Source: CAVVIH01 sp963748295
GTDB lineage: Bacteria; Acidobacteriota; Vicinamibacteria; Vicinamibacterales; 2-12-FULL-66-21
Direction of reading: 5' to 3'
DNA length: 64,000 nucleotides
Assembly (NCBI GenBank): GCA_963748295.1
Contig: CAVVIH010000008.1
Span: forward strand, 496,001 to 560,000
The position numbers were made by a program, and so were the translations under genes. This document shows, piece by piece, positions 35,310-44,228 of the stretch (positions are counted from its first letter, which is position 1; each line of letters begins with the position of its first letter). A model generated the notes under the pieces. The model ran no database searches, was not told the origin of the DNA, and was given only the letters and a program-made list of their open reading frames with translations.

Positions 35310-36085
35310 CGAGTAATGACGCCAAGCGCCCATGCGGCCTGGCGGCGGACCCGCGCGTCGTCGTCCTTGAGCGCGGCGATGAGCGGCGTAACGGCTTCCT
35401 GCCGGTCGATCACGCCGAGCGCCCAGGCGGCCTGCTCGCGAACCGGCGCGTCGCTGTCGCGGAGCGCATCGATCAGCCCATGAGCCGCGCGCGGCTCGTC
35501 GAGCGCACCGAGTGCCCACGCCGCCTGCCGTCTCACGCGCGCGTCGCTGTCCTTGAGCGCCGCGATCAGCGGTTCGGCCGCGTCGGGCCGATCGATCGCG
35601 CCCAGCGCCCACGCCGCCTGCTCGCGGACAGGCGCTTCATGATCGCGGAGCGCTGCGATCAAGCCGCGGACGGCGCGGGGGTCGTCGAGCGCACCAAGCG
35701 CCCACGCTGCGTTGCGCCGCGCGATCCAGGCGGTGCTGGCGAGCGCTCGCTCGAGGGCCGGGTAGGCGCGAGAGCCGATCGACACCAGCGCGGCGGCCGC
35801 CAGCTCTCCCGGCGTCGTTTCGTGATCGCCGTTGCCGGGCCACCAGCGCCGCGCGCACACGCTGTGATCGACGGGAGCGCCATCGGCGAGGAGCGCCGCC
35901 AGTTGATCGATCGCCGCTGCGGCGCTGTCGCCGTGCTCGCGCAGATCACACGCGGCACGCGCGCGCGCCACGGGATCCGCGGCATTCAGCGCCGCGGTGA
36001 GCTCGTTGACTCCGCGCAGCGTCTGGGGCGCGCGGCCACCGATCCATGCCGGAAGCACGGCGAGCACGAGCACGACGCACGCCAT
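35306..36085 (-). CDS. Secreted HEAT-repeat protein (third HEAT gene of the operon)
   Basis: 259 residues from ATG at 36085; a GTG at 36100, just past the preceding stop, is an alternative. An N-terminal hydrophobic stretch (MACVVLVLAVLPAWIGG) looks like a signal peptide. After a region with one degenerate repeat and a WWPGNGDHE segment, there are about six 31-residue HEAT/PBS-lyase-type repeats of the form (D/R)xxAxxPLIAALKDxDxxVRxxAAWALGAI, notably with Trp in the AAWALG position, unlike the AAFALG of the M56 protein. It overlaps the ADOP permease start by 4 bases. Function unknown; probably a periplasmic protein-binding solenoid. Confidence 0.8.
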   Translation of the reverse strand: MACVVLVLAVLPAWIGGRAPQTLRGVNELTAALNAADPVARARAACDLREHGDSAAAAIDQLAALLADGAPVDHSVCARRWWPGNGDHETTPGELAAAALVSIGSRAYPALERALASTAWIARRNAAWALGALDDPRAVRGLIAALRDHEAPVREQAAWALGAIDRPDAAEPLIAALKDSDARVRRQAAWALGALDEPRAAHGLIDALRDSDAPVREQAAWALGVIDRQEAVTPLIAALKDDDARVRRQAAWALGVITR

Positions 36086-36101
36086 CGATGGGGCGGACAC
36101 G

Positions 36102-36725
36102 TCAGACCTCACCGCCGCCGAGTTCCGCGAGGGCGAGCACGGCAGCGCGGCGAACGCTGACGTCAGCGTCCTTGAGCGCGGCCGTGATTGCCGCGACGGC
36201 ACGCGTGTCGCCGATCTCGGCGAGCGCGGCAATCGCGCGCCGCTTGACCTCGATGTCGCTGTCCTTGAGCAGGCCGATGAGCGGATCGACGGCGGTGTTG
36301 TCGCCGATCTCGCCGAGCGCGAGCGCCGCTCGCGCACGAATGCGGGGCTCCTCGTCCTTGAGTGCGGTGATGAGTGCAGGCAGCGCCCGCTTGTCGCCCA
36401 GCTCGCCGAGCGCGCCAATCACCTTGAGCCGGACCTCGGGCATCGTGTCGCGCGCGGCTTCGATCAGGCCCGGCACCGCGCGAACGTTGCCGATCTGTCC
36501 GAGCGCTGCAGCCGCGTGCCGCCGGACGCCGGCGTCAGAGTCCTTCAACGCGCCGACGAGGCCATCGACCGCTGACTCGGCGGCACTGTTCTGCGCGACC
36601 GCGCTGGGAGTGCCCGCGCCGGGCGTGCCGGCGCTGAACGAGGGTTGCAAGATCGCGATGGCGATGCCCAGGCAGATCGCGCTCGACTTCAGCAGTGTCC
36701 TGACGAATACGCCTAACGGACTCAT
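36102..36725 (-). CDS. Secreted HEAT-repeat protein (second HEAT gene of the operon)
   Basis: 207 residues. Residues 10-35 form a signal peptide or anchor (SSAICLGIAIAILQPSFSAG), then come five 31-residue HEAT repeats from about residue 50 to the end, for example AVDGLVGALKDSDAGVRRHA and AVDPLIGLLKDSDIEVKRRA. The consensus matches the repeats of the M56 protein upstream. Start ATG at 36725 lies 82 bases after that gene; the following HEAT gene begins within 20 bases of its stop. Likely periplasmic and probably a partner of the M56-linked solenoid. Confidence 0.8.
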   Translation of the reverse strand: MSPLGVFVRTLLKSSAICLGIAIAILQPSFSAGTPGAGTPSAVAQNSAAESAVDGLVGALKDSDAGVRRHAAAALGQIGNVRAVPGLIEAARDTMPEVRLKVIGALGELGDKRALPALITALKDEEPRIRARAALALGEIGDNTAVDPLIGLLKDSDIEVKRRAIAALAEIGDTRAVAAITAALKDADVSVRRAAVLALAELGGGEV

Positions 36726-36807
36726 GCGCCTCTCCTGCTAAAAAACCAGCACCAGCGGACGGTCGCGTCGCCGGCTGCCGAACTGGCAGCCAAGCGACGA
36801 GGATGGC

Positions 36808-39235
36808 TTACCTTGCGAGTTGACCGAGCGCGAACGCCGCCTGCTGGCGGACTTCGCTGTTGGCGTCCTTGAGCGCGACCGTCAGCGCGTCGATCGCGCG
36901 CGGGTCGCGGATCTGGCCGAGCGCGAATGCGGTCTGGCCGCGCACCTCGGCGTCGGTGTCCTTGATCGTGGCAATCAGCGCGTCGACCGCACGGCGGTCG
37001 CGCAGCTGGCCCAGAGCGAACACCGCCTGCTGCCGGACTTCCGCGTCCGAATCCTTGAGGGCGCCGATGAGCGCATCGACCGCCTTCGCGTCGCGGATCT
37101 GCCCCAACGCGAACGCGGCCTGCTGCCGGATGTCGGCCTTGCCATCACGCAGGGCGTTGATCAGCGCATCGACCGAAGCCGGGTCGCGCAGCTGTCCCAG
37201 CGCGAAGACCGCCTGCTCGCGGACGCTCTCGCTGGTGTCGGCGAGGGCCGCGCTGAGCGCCGGGACCGCGCGCCGGTCGCGGATCTGTCCGAGCGCGAAT
37301 GCGGCCTGTTCACGAACCGACGCGTTGCTGTCTTTCAGCGCCTGGATGAGCGGATCGACGGCCTGCGCCGCGCGCAGCTCACCGAGCGCGAACGCCGCCT
37401 GCTCGCGAACGCTCGGGTTCTGATCCTGGAGCGCGAGCGTGATTGCCGCGGCGCTGTCCTTCGCGCGCAGCTGACCGAGCGCGAAGACCGCCGCCTCCCG
37501 TACGTCGGCATCCTGATCCTTGAGCACCGTCGTCAGCGCCGCCGTCGCGCGCGCGTCCTTCAGCTCGCCGAGGCCTCTCGCCGCCTGCTCGCGGATGTCG
37601 GCGGACGGATCCTTCAGCGCTTCCAGGAGCGGCTCGAAGATCGACGGATCGCGAAGCTGCACGAGCGCGTGCATCGCGGTTTCGCGGACTTCGGCGTCGG
37701 TGTCCTTGAGCGCGGCGGTCAGCGCGGCGACGGTGCGCGGATCCGCCTTCGAGCCGCCGTGGCTCTGTGCTTGGTTCGGCGCATTCTCCACCGCCGCCTG
37801 GATGCCCTGGATCGCGCCCTGTGCCGCCCCTTGCAGCGCACCCTGCACGACGTCCTGCAGTCGCAGCTGCGCCGTGCCGTTGACGATCGCCTCCATGGCG
37901 ATCGTCGCGGCGTCGGCCTGTGCTGTCGCAACAGCCTGCGGTGACGGCCGCGGCGCCGGCGCCGGCATGGCGGGTTGCGGCGCGGGCGACTGGACCTGAT
38001 TCGGCGTCGGCTGGGGAAGCGGCTGCGGTTCGATTGACTGCGGCACCTCCGCGTACGCCCACGGCTGCAGCGAGGCCATCGGCACGAGTGCGCAGGCCAC
38101 CAGCGCCGTCGCGCTCACCGTCCGGAAGCGCGAGATTCCCGACCGTGGAACGCGCGGGTCGAGGATCGCGATCAACCGTCCCTCGAGCTGCGAGCGATGC
38201 GCCATCGCGAGCGTTGCGCCGGTCAGCAATGCGGGGAACCGGCCGGTGCGCATCACCCTCGCGACCTCGATCAGCTGCGCCGCGTAATCCGATCCGCGGG
38301 TGCCCGCCGCGAGCACGAGATCGTCGCAGGCGCGCTCACGTTCGGTGCGCAGGCGGCGCGCGGCCATCCAGACGAGCGGGTTGAACCAGTACGCGGCGCA
38401 CGCCAGCTGCGCCAGCGCGTGCGTCAGGCAGTCGCGGCGCTTCACGTGCGCGAGCTCGTGCAGCAGGACGATCCGCAGGCGCTCGGCCGGCCACCCATCC
38501 GCATCCGCCGGCATCAGCACCGACGGCTTCAGAATCCCCCAAGCCATCGGCATGGTTGCACGCGGGCTCCGGAGGAACGTGACCGAAGGGGGAACGCCGA
38601 CGGCATTTGCGAGCGAGCGCGCCTGCGCCAGCCACGGCGCATCCACCACACGTTCCGTGCGGCGCGACATCCACTGCACGGCCAACAGACCGACCGCGAG
38701 CCGTCCGAGAATCGTCAGGACGCCGAGAGCCCAGATGGCCAGGAGCAATGGACGTGCCACGGAGATCGGCGTTGGGCGCTCGGCGCTGGGCGCTGGGGGT
38801 TGGAGCTGCTGGGCTCGACGTCTCGGTGGCCGCGTGCCGACTGGGTCGGCGCGACCCCGGCGTTCTTCGCGCGTCCTGTGCTGTCAGAGAAACTCGAAGA
38901 GCCGGTGCGGCGACAGCGTGGAACCTCTGAAGAAATGGCTGCGGTTTGATTGTCCGAGCGCCGAACGCCCGATCGCCCAGCGCCGGCTGTCCAGTCACCG
39001 TCACCACCGGCACCTGCCACCGCGGAATCGCGAGCGACAGCGCCGGAAGCGCGAGCGCGCCGAGCAGACCCAGCGTCCAGATCATGTGCCGCGTCGCCGC
39101 CGATGCCCGGCGCAGGAGCAGAGAAACGCCGGCGGTCAGCGCCAGCAGCGCGGTCGATTTGAAGATTGCGTCGAGCGCCGGCAGCCACGGGGCGAGCGCG
39201 TCGAAGGCGGGGCTGTTCAACAGAGACACATTCAT
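36808..39235 (-). CDS. M56 (BlaR1-type) membrane protease fused to ten HEAT repeats, one extra base in the linker
   Basis: The N-terminal frame starts at ATG 39235, 3 bases after blaI (MNVSLLNSPAFDALAPWLPA), with helices up to PALSLAIPRW. The frame changes between 38883 and 38760 in a low-complexity linker, and the second frame supplies ARPLLLAIWALGVLTILGRL, the zinc site HELAHVKRRD (HExxH), a helix ending AYAEVPQS, a Pro/Gln-rich stalk and ten 31-residue HEAT repeats. The span is 3n+1. In BlaR1/MecR1 the protease releases BlaI/MecI repression after an outer penicillin-binding domain is acylated; here no such domain exists and the HEAT solenoid takes its topological place outside the membrane. 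Role in sensing is inference. Confidence 0.85.
38768..38802 (+). repeat. Heptamer array inside the M56 linker, left arm
   Basis: Units GGCGTTG, GGCGCTC, GGCGCTG (twice) and GGGGTTG in strict 7-base phase, the same family as the pcrA-leuC array. Read on the coding (minus) strand it encodes Ala/Pro/Arg-rich linker. Confidence 0.75.
38956..38986 (-). repeat. Heptamer array inside the M56 linker, right arm
   Basis: Contains GCCGAAC, GCCCGATC, GCCCAGC and GCCGG, complementary in type to 38768-38802, with about 150 bases between the arms. It encodes PALGDRAFGAR on the minus strand. Confidence 0.7.
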
Positions 39236-39237
39236 GA

Positions 39238-39627
39238 TTACGCTCCGGTGCGGCGCGCGTGCTCGATAAGGCGCGCGAGGCGATCCAGCTCGGCGTCCGA
39301 CAGCTTCGCGGACGAATCGTCCAGGAGAGCCGAAATGGCCTGGGCCGTCGAGCCGTCGAAGAACGTCTGCAGTACGTGGCGCATGGCCGAGCGCTTGGCG
39401 TTGTCGCGGGCGACGGTCGGCAGGTAGACGTAGCGCGGGCCGTCCTGTTCGTGATGGACGTGGCCCTTCTCTTCCAGGATGCGCAGCATCGCCCGGACCG
39501 CCGAATAACTGGGCGGATCCGGCAGCAGCGACTGGACTTCGGCCGCCGTGGCCCGACCCTGCGTATACAGGATATCGATGATTTGCCGCTCTCGGCGGCT
39601 GAGCTCGTGAACCGGGGGTATCTTCAT
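39238..39627 (-). CDS. blaI: BlaI/MecI/CopY-family repressor
   Basis: 129 residues with the N-terminal winged helix (ELSRRERQIIDILYTQGRAT, SYSAVRAMLRILEEKGHVHH) and the C-terminal dimerisation region (AISALLDDSSAKLSDAELDR). In BlaR1/BlaI pairs the M56 protease triggers cleavage of this repressor. Here the M56 gene follows after 3 bases. A perfect palindrome 33 bases upstream of the start (39661-39678) is the likely operator, so the operon is predicted to be autorepressed. No beta-lactamase or penicillin-binding protein gene is in the window, so beta-lactams need not be the signal. Confidence 0.92.
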   Translation of the reverse strand: MKIPPVHELSRRERQIIDILYTQGRATAAEVQSLLPDPPSYSAVRAMLRILEEKGHVHHEQDGPRYVYLPTVARDNAKRSAMRHVLQTFFDGSTAQAISALLDDSSAKLSDAELDRLARLIEHARRTGA

Positions 39628-39660
39628 TTACAAACCTTAGACGGACGAACCGGGCAAATG

Positions 39661-39678
39661 GTGCTACGAAAATAGCAC
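39661..39678. promoter_or_regulatory. Predicted BlaI operator
   Basis: GTGCTA, six bases (CGAAAA), TAGCAC: a perfect palindrome just upstream of blaI. A partial second half-site (TTTAGC) follows at about 39690. Placement and symmetry fit a BlaI dimer site; the sequence differs from the staphylococcal TACA/TGTA box. Confidence 0.6.
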
Positions 39679-39778
39679 AATGCGAAAAATTTAGCATCCG
39701 CCTGGCGCGGCAAATGAGCCCGCTTCGGCGAGACAGGCCCCGGCACGTTAAGATGAGCGCCGGTCCAGGAGGCCGCTG

Positions 39779-40222
39779 ATGCTCAAGGAGTTCCGGGACT
39801 TTGCGGCGCGGGGGAACGTCATCGACCTCGCGGTCGGCGTCATCATCGGGGCAGCGTTCGGCAAGGTCGTCGCGTCCATCGTCGCCGACCTGATCATGCC
39901 GCCGATCGGCATGGCGCTCGGCCGGGTCAACTTCAACAACCTCTTCGTCTCGCTGAACGGCATCAGCTATCCGTCGCTCGAAGCGGCGAAGCAGGCCGCC
40001 GCGCCGACGATCAATTACGGCATCTTTCTGAACACCATCATCGAATTCCTGATCGTGACGTTCGCGGTCTTCCTGCTCGTCAAGCAGATCAACCGGCTGA
40101 AGAAGCCGGCGCCGGCCGTCGTGCCCGACGTACGCGAGTGTCCCTTCTGCGTGTCGAAGATCCCGCTCAAGGCAACGCGGTGCCCGTTCTGCACCTCGCA
40201 GGTTCAGTCAGCAACCGGGTAG
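39779..40222 (+). CDS. mscL: Large-conductance mechanosensitive channel with C-terminal zinc-ribbon
   Basis: MscL opens under membrane tension to release osmolytes. The 147 residues begin MLKEFRDFAARGNVIDLAVG, the pore-lining first helix, with the second helix at about 83-102 (LNTIIEFLIVTFAVFLLVKQ). After the usual cytoplasmic bundle there is an added segment with four cysteines, Cys121/Cys124 and Cys135/Cys138 (CPFC ... CPFC), a rubredoxin-type knuckle pair not present in E. coli MscL. The periplasmic loop contains a YPSLEAAKQA insertion. The AraC gene starts 3 bases after it. Confidence 0.93.
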   Translation: MLKEFRDFAARGNVIDLAVGVIIGAAFGKVVASIVADLIMPPIGMALGRVNFNNLFVSLNGISYPSLEAAKQAAAPTINYGIFLNTIIEFLIVTFAVFLLVKQINRLKKPAPAVVPDVRECPFCVSKIPLKATRCPFCTSQVQSATG

Positions 40223-40225
40223 CGC

Positions 40226-41074
40226 ATGCCGCCGACCAGGACGCAAGCGAGCACGGCGATCAGGGTGGAGCCGATCACGTTCGGCAGCCCCAGATTCCGG
40301 AGTATCGAGGCCGGCGGACTGCTGATTACCGACGCGATATTTCCGCCCGGCGAGCGGCTGTGCGCGCACGTCCACGAGCGGACGTGCGTCGCCACCACGC
40401 TCGACGGCAGCTTCGACTCACGCATGCGCGGCCGATCGCACTGGTCGCGTGCCTCGATGATGCTCACCGAGCCCGCGGGCGAGCGTCACGAGAACGTCTT
40501 TGGGCAGCGCGGCGCGCACGTGCTCGTGGTTCAACCGGATAGTCTTCGAGTGGATCTCCTTCGGCCGTTCACCGGCTTTCTCGACTCCATCAATCACCTG
40601 ACCGATCGGCAGACGGGATGGCTTGCACGCCGCATCAGCATGGAGATCGCGCGGCCGGACGATCTGACGCCGCTCGCCGTGGAAGCGCTCGGGCTCGAGC
40701 TGCTTGCCGTAGTCGCGCGCCAGTTCACGATCGCGCCGCGCGCGGTACCCGCGTGGCTCGCGCGCGTCCGCGACCGCCTGCACGACGAGTTCGCCGATGC
40801 GCCGACGCTGGACGCTCTTTCACGGCTCGCCGGCGTGCACCCCGGACATCTCACGCGCATGTTCCGCCGTCATTACGGGAGATCCATCGGCGCCTACATG
40901 CGCGACGTGCGGCTCGAATGGACCGCACGGCAGCTCGTCTCCTCGGACGAGCCGCTCAGTGCGATCGCCGCGGCGGCCGGCTTCTCCGATCAGAGTCACC
41001 TGACCCGCGCATTCAAAGGCCGCTTCGGATGCACGCCAGGTCAGTACCGGTCGCGACGGCGACGCCCGCTTTAG
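40226..41074 (+). CDS. AraC-family transcriptional regulator
   Basis: 282 residues. The C-terminal 100 residues hold the two AraC helix-turn-helix motifs (TLDALSRLAGVHPGHLTRMF and PLSAIAAAAGFSDQSHLTRA, then FKGRFGCTPGQYR). The N-terminal part is a cupin-like sensor with LCAHVHERTCVATTLDG and conserved histidines. The inducer is unknown. It starts 3 bases after mscL, suggesting co-transcription, perhaps in an osmotic or envelope-stress response. Convergent with the lipoprotein gene. Confidence 0.85.
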   Translation: MPPTRTQASTAIRVEPITFGSPRFRSIEAGGLLITDAIFPPGERLCAHVHERTCVATTLDGSFDSRMRGRSHWSRASMMLTEPAGERHENVFGQRGAHVLVVQPDSLRVDLLRPFTGFLDSINHLTDRQTGWLARRISMEIARPDDLTPLAVEALGLELLAVVARQFTIAPRAVPAWLARVRDRLHDEFADAPTLDALSRLAGVHPGHLTRMFRRHYGRSIGAYMRDVRLEWTARQLVSSDEPLSAIAAAAGFSDQSHLTRAFKGRFGCTPGQYRSRRRRPL

Positions 41075-41080
41075 TCGCCG

Positions 41081-41660
41081 TTAAGGCCTCACCTGGATGT
41101 TCCCCGCCGTGACGGGATGCGTCCCCACGTCACCGTCGACCCACAGCTTCCTGGCGCAGGTCCTCGGCCGACGTCAGGATGCCGCGATCGCCCTCGAACC
41201 CGACGAAAGTGCTGCGGTCCGGCACAGCGTCGGATCCTTCGCCGTTGTCCACCACGCGGAACCAGATGTCACGTCCGACCTGCGTTCGTGGCGTCGTGTA
41301 ACTCGGGTGCTGGGAGAGATTCTCGGTCACCACGCCGCCTACCCACGCGCGATGGGTCACGGGATCAACGGCAAAGCAGGTGACGCGGCCGTAGAACTCG
41401 GCAGGCAGGCCCTCGAGCGTGAGCGCATAGTGCAGGCGCCCCTCCGCACCGCCAGTCCCGGTCTGCACCGCGTTGAACGTGAACGCCGTCTCGATCGAGC
41501 CGCTTACCAGCAGGCGTCCACCGCCGGTGGTGCCCTCGGGCTGTACCGCGGGCCGTGTCGATCCAGAGATGCCCGCCGACGAGCCGCTCGGCTCGAGGGG
41601 ACTCTGACATCCCACCACGAGAACGACGGGCGCTACCGCAAGAAGTCGCTTCAGGGTCAT
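41081..41660 (-). CDS. Secreted lipoprotein of unknown function, one extra base near the 3' end
   Basis: The N-terminus is a lipoprotein signal (MTLKRLLAVAPVVLVVGCQS) with lipobox VVGC and Cys18. The mature part contains GGGRLLVSGSIETAFTFNAV and a WFRVVDNGEG segment. In the first frame it stops at 41130 after AEDLRQEAVGRR; skipping one base near 41150-41167 gives CARKLWVDGDVGTHPVTAGN and a stop at 41081-41083, an ending (VTAGNIQVRP) that fits the compact beta fold better. The total of 580 bases is 3n+1, the same signature as other broken genes here. No function is recognised. It lies 78 bases downstream of an ADOP permease gene on the same strand. Confidence 0.65.
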
Positions 41661-41738
41661 GTGTTCCTCCAGGCGGGAGGCTATGCCTGGTGCGAGAACA
41701 CGTCTTGAATGGACCGCGCGCGTATTGAACGCGCCGCG

Positions 41739-44159
41739 CTACTCGCCGCGCAGCGCGATGAGCGGATCGACGCGCGTGGCCCGGCGCGCCGGCACGAAGC
41801 TGGCGAGAAATGCGACCGACAGCAGGAAGATCGAGACCGCGACGAACGTGAACGGATCGAATGGGCTGACGTTGTACAACAGGCTTCTCGCCAGCGGCAT
41901 CCCGGACGCTGCGAGCGCCAGGCCGATCACCACGCCGATGCCGGCGAGCAGCAGCCCCTGGCCGACGATCAGGCGCAGCACGTGGCTGTGGCTGGCGCCG
42001 AGCGCGACGCGGACGCCGATCTCCTGCGTCCGCTGCGACACCGAGTACGACAGGACGCCGTAGACGCCGACCGCCGCAAGCAGCAGTCCGACGATGCCGA
42101 TGGTGCCGAAAATCCACCCGTACAGGCCATACTGCCAGAAGCTCACCCGCCTGACCTCTTCGAGCGTTCTCACCCAGTAGGTCGCCATGTTCGGATCCGA
42201 AGCGCGGATCTCCGCGCGCGCGGGCGCCGCGATCGAGGTCGGATCTCCCGCCACGCGGATCGTCAGCCCGGTGCTCAGCACCTCTTGATACGCATAGGGC
42301 ACGAACGCCGCCGCCGGCGGCGCGCTGTCGCTCGGGTCGACGCCAAACAGCTTGACATCCGGCGCGACGCCGATCACGGTGAACCACTCGCCGCTGTTGT
42401 TGCTGTTGTTGTTGCGCATGCGAAAGCGCCGGCCGATCGCGTCCCCGTCTTGCCAGTGCCGGGCCGCCATGGTCTGGTTGATCACCGCGACCGGCGTACG
42501 CGACCAGCCCTCCGCGTCCGAGAAGTCGCGCCCGCGAAGCAGCGGCACGCCGAGAGTCTTATAGAAGTGCGGCGAGACGCCGGTGAACGTGATGCTGGGC
42601 GCCGACCCCTGAATCACCGGCTTGCCTTCGATTTCGACCTCGCCGCCGCTGCCGCCGCCCCAGATCGGAATCAGGCTCGACGCGAATGCGGCCTGCACGC
42701 CGCCGAGCCCCTCGATGCGCCGCACCACGTCTTCGACCCGCTGCGCCTTCGCGCCCGGCGGCTCGTACCGCTCGCCCGTCATGTAGAACCGCATCGTCAT
42801 GATCGGCCTCGTGTCGAAGCCGACCTCGTAGCTGTCCAGATTGACGAAGCTGCGGACGAACAGCAGCGCGCCGACGAGCGCCACCAGCGCCAGCGACATC
42901 TGCACGACGACGAGCGAGCTGCGGAGCAGGGAACTGCGGATGCTGTTCCCGCGGGTGCCTTCCTTCAAGGTCTCGTGCACCGCGCCGCGGGTCGCCTGGA
43001 ATGCGGGGACGAGCCCGAACACGAGTGCGGTCGACACGGCAACGGCGATCGCGTACAGGAGCGAGCGCTCGTCCACCTCCCAGCGGATGTAGTACGGCAC
43101 CTGATCCGGAGGCATCTGCGACGCGATCAGCCGGGTGCCCGTCAGGGCGAGCAGCACGCCCAGCGGCACGCTCACGACGCCGAGCACCACGCTCTCGGTC
43201 AGCAACTGCCGCACGATTTGCCCGCGGCCGGCGCCGATCGCGGTGCGGACGGCGAACTCGCGCCGCCGGTTCGACGCGCGCGCAAGCAGCAGGTTCGCCA
43301 CGTTCGAGCAGGCGATGAACAGGACGAGCGTGACGCCCGCCATCATCAGGTAGAGCACCAGCGGCACATCGGGGGGAATGAATGCCTGCCGCAGGGTTTC
43401 GATTCGCGCGGTCCATCCTTCGTTGGTGGTTGGATACTGCGCCGCGAGCCGGCCGGCGATCGCGTTCAAATCCTCCAGCGCCCGTTCGGGTGTCACGTCC
43501 GGTTTCAATCGCCCGAACGCAAACAGGTAGCGAAGATTGCGCGAGTCCTTCGCCGTCTCTGGCGCGAGTGGGATCCAGAGCCGCTGATTCTCGGGAAACG
43601 CGAAGTTCGGCGGCATCACGCCGATGACGGTGAATGGCCTGGCGTTGATCAGAATCCGGCGGCCGAGGATGTTTCCATCAGATTGGTAGCGTGTGGCCCA
43701 CACCTGGTGGCTCAGCAGGACGACCCCCTGGGCATTCGGCTTGTCGTCATCCGCGCTGAATCCCCGGCCGAGCACCGGCGCCGTTCCAAGAAGCGGAAAG
43801 AGGTCCCAGGAAACCGCGCCGCCCGACAGGCGCTCGGGCTCGCCGCCGGTGTCGGCGACGGTCATCGCGCTGATCCGCGTCGCCGCGATCGTCGAGAAGG
43901 CCCCGGTGGCCTCCTTCCAGTCGCGCATGTCGAGGAACGACAGCCCGCTCTCGCCTCCCGCGCGCTCGTTCCGGGCGCCGACGACGAGGATCCTGTCCGG
44001 GTCGGTGTAGGGAAACGGCTTCAGCAGGACGCCGTCGATGATGCTGAATATCGTGGTGTTGAGACCGATGCCGAAGCCAAGGCAGAGGATTGCAACGGTT
44101 GCGAAGGCCTTGCTGTTCCAGAGAGCCCTGACGGCATAACGGACATCCTGGAGGAACAC
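41739..44159 (-). CDS. ADOP-type permease, second copy
   Basis: 806 residues, exactly the length of the copy at 32889. It starts MFLQDVRYAVRALWNSKAFA, then a first helix with LGFGIGLNTTIFSIIDGVLL, a MacB-like periplasmic domain (to ~270), an FtsX domain (MAGVTLVLFIACSNVANLLL), a second periplasmic domain and a terminal FtsX domain with GVYGVLSYSVSQRTQEIGVR and SFVPARRATRVDPLIALRGE. No ATPase partner is adjacent. The substrate is unknown. It is divergent from the PQQ-propeller gene. Sequence divergence from the other copies is large, so they are old paralogues. Confidence 0.9.
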   Translation of the reverse strand: MFLQDVRYAVRALWNSKAFATVAILCLGFGIGLNTTIFSIIDGVLLKPFPYTDPDRILVVGARNERAGGESGLSFLDMRDWKEATGAFSTIAATRISAMTVADTGGEPERLSGGAVSWDLFPLLGTAPVLGRGFSADDDKPNAQGVVLLSHQVWATRYQSDGNILGRRILINARPFTVIGVMPPNFAFPENQRLWIPLAPETAKDSRNLRYLFAFGRLKPDVTPERALEDLNAIAGRLAAQYPTTNEGWTARIETLRQAFIPPDVPLVLYLMMAGVTLVLFIACSNVANLLLARASNRRREFAVRTAIGAGRGQIVRQLLTESVVLGVVSVPLGVLLALTGTRLIASQMPPDQVPYYIRWEVDERSLLYAIAVAVSTALVFGLVPAFQATRGAVHETLKEGTRGNSIRSSLLRSSLVVVQMSLALVALVGALLFVRSFVNLDSYEVGFDTRPIMTMRFYMTGERYEPPGAKAQRVEDVVRRIEGLGGVQAAFASSLIPIWGGGSGGEVEIEGKPVIQGSAPSITFTGVSPHFYKTLGVPLLRGRDFSDAEGWSRTPVAVINQTMAARHWQDGDAIGRRFRMRNNNSNNSGEWFTVIGVAPDVKLFGVDPSDSAPPAAAFVPYAYQEVLSTGLTIRVAGDPTSIAAPARAEIRASDPNMATYWVRTLEEVRRVSFWQYGLYGWIFGTIGIVGLLLAAVGVYGVLSYSVSQRTQEIGVRVALGASHSHVLRLIVGQGLLLAGIGVVIGLALAASGMPLARSLLYNVSPFDPFTFVAVSIFLLSVAFLASFVPARRATRVDPLIALRGE

Positions 44160-44228
44160 GAAGTTTAGACGGAGGCGGTTCGAACAAGTTTCCGCATTTC
44201 TGACGGTCTTTTTGGGTAACCTTCCCCC

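Noticed and set aside
36808..39627. Beta-lactam resistance locus (blaR1/blaI)
   Set aside because: The M56 protein has HEAT repeats instead of a penicillin-binding sensor domain, and no beta-lactamase or penicillin-binding protein gene is in the operon.
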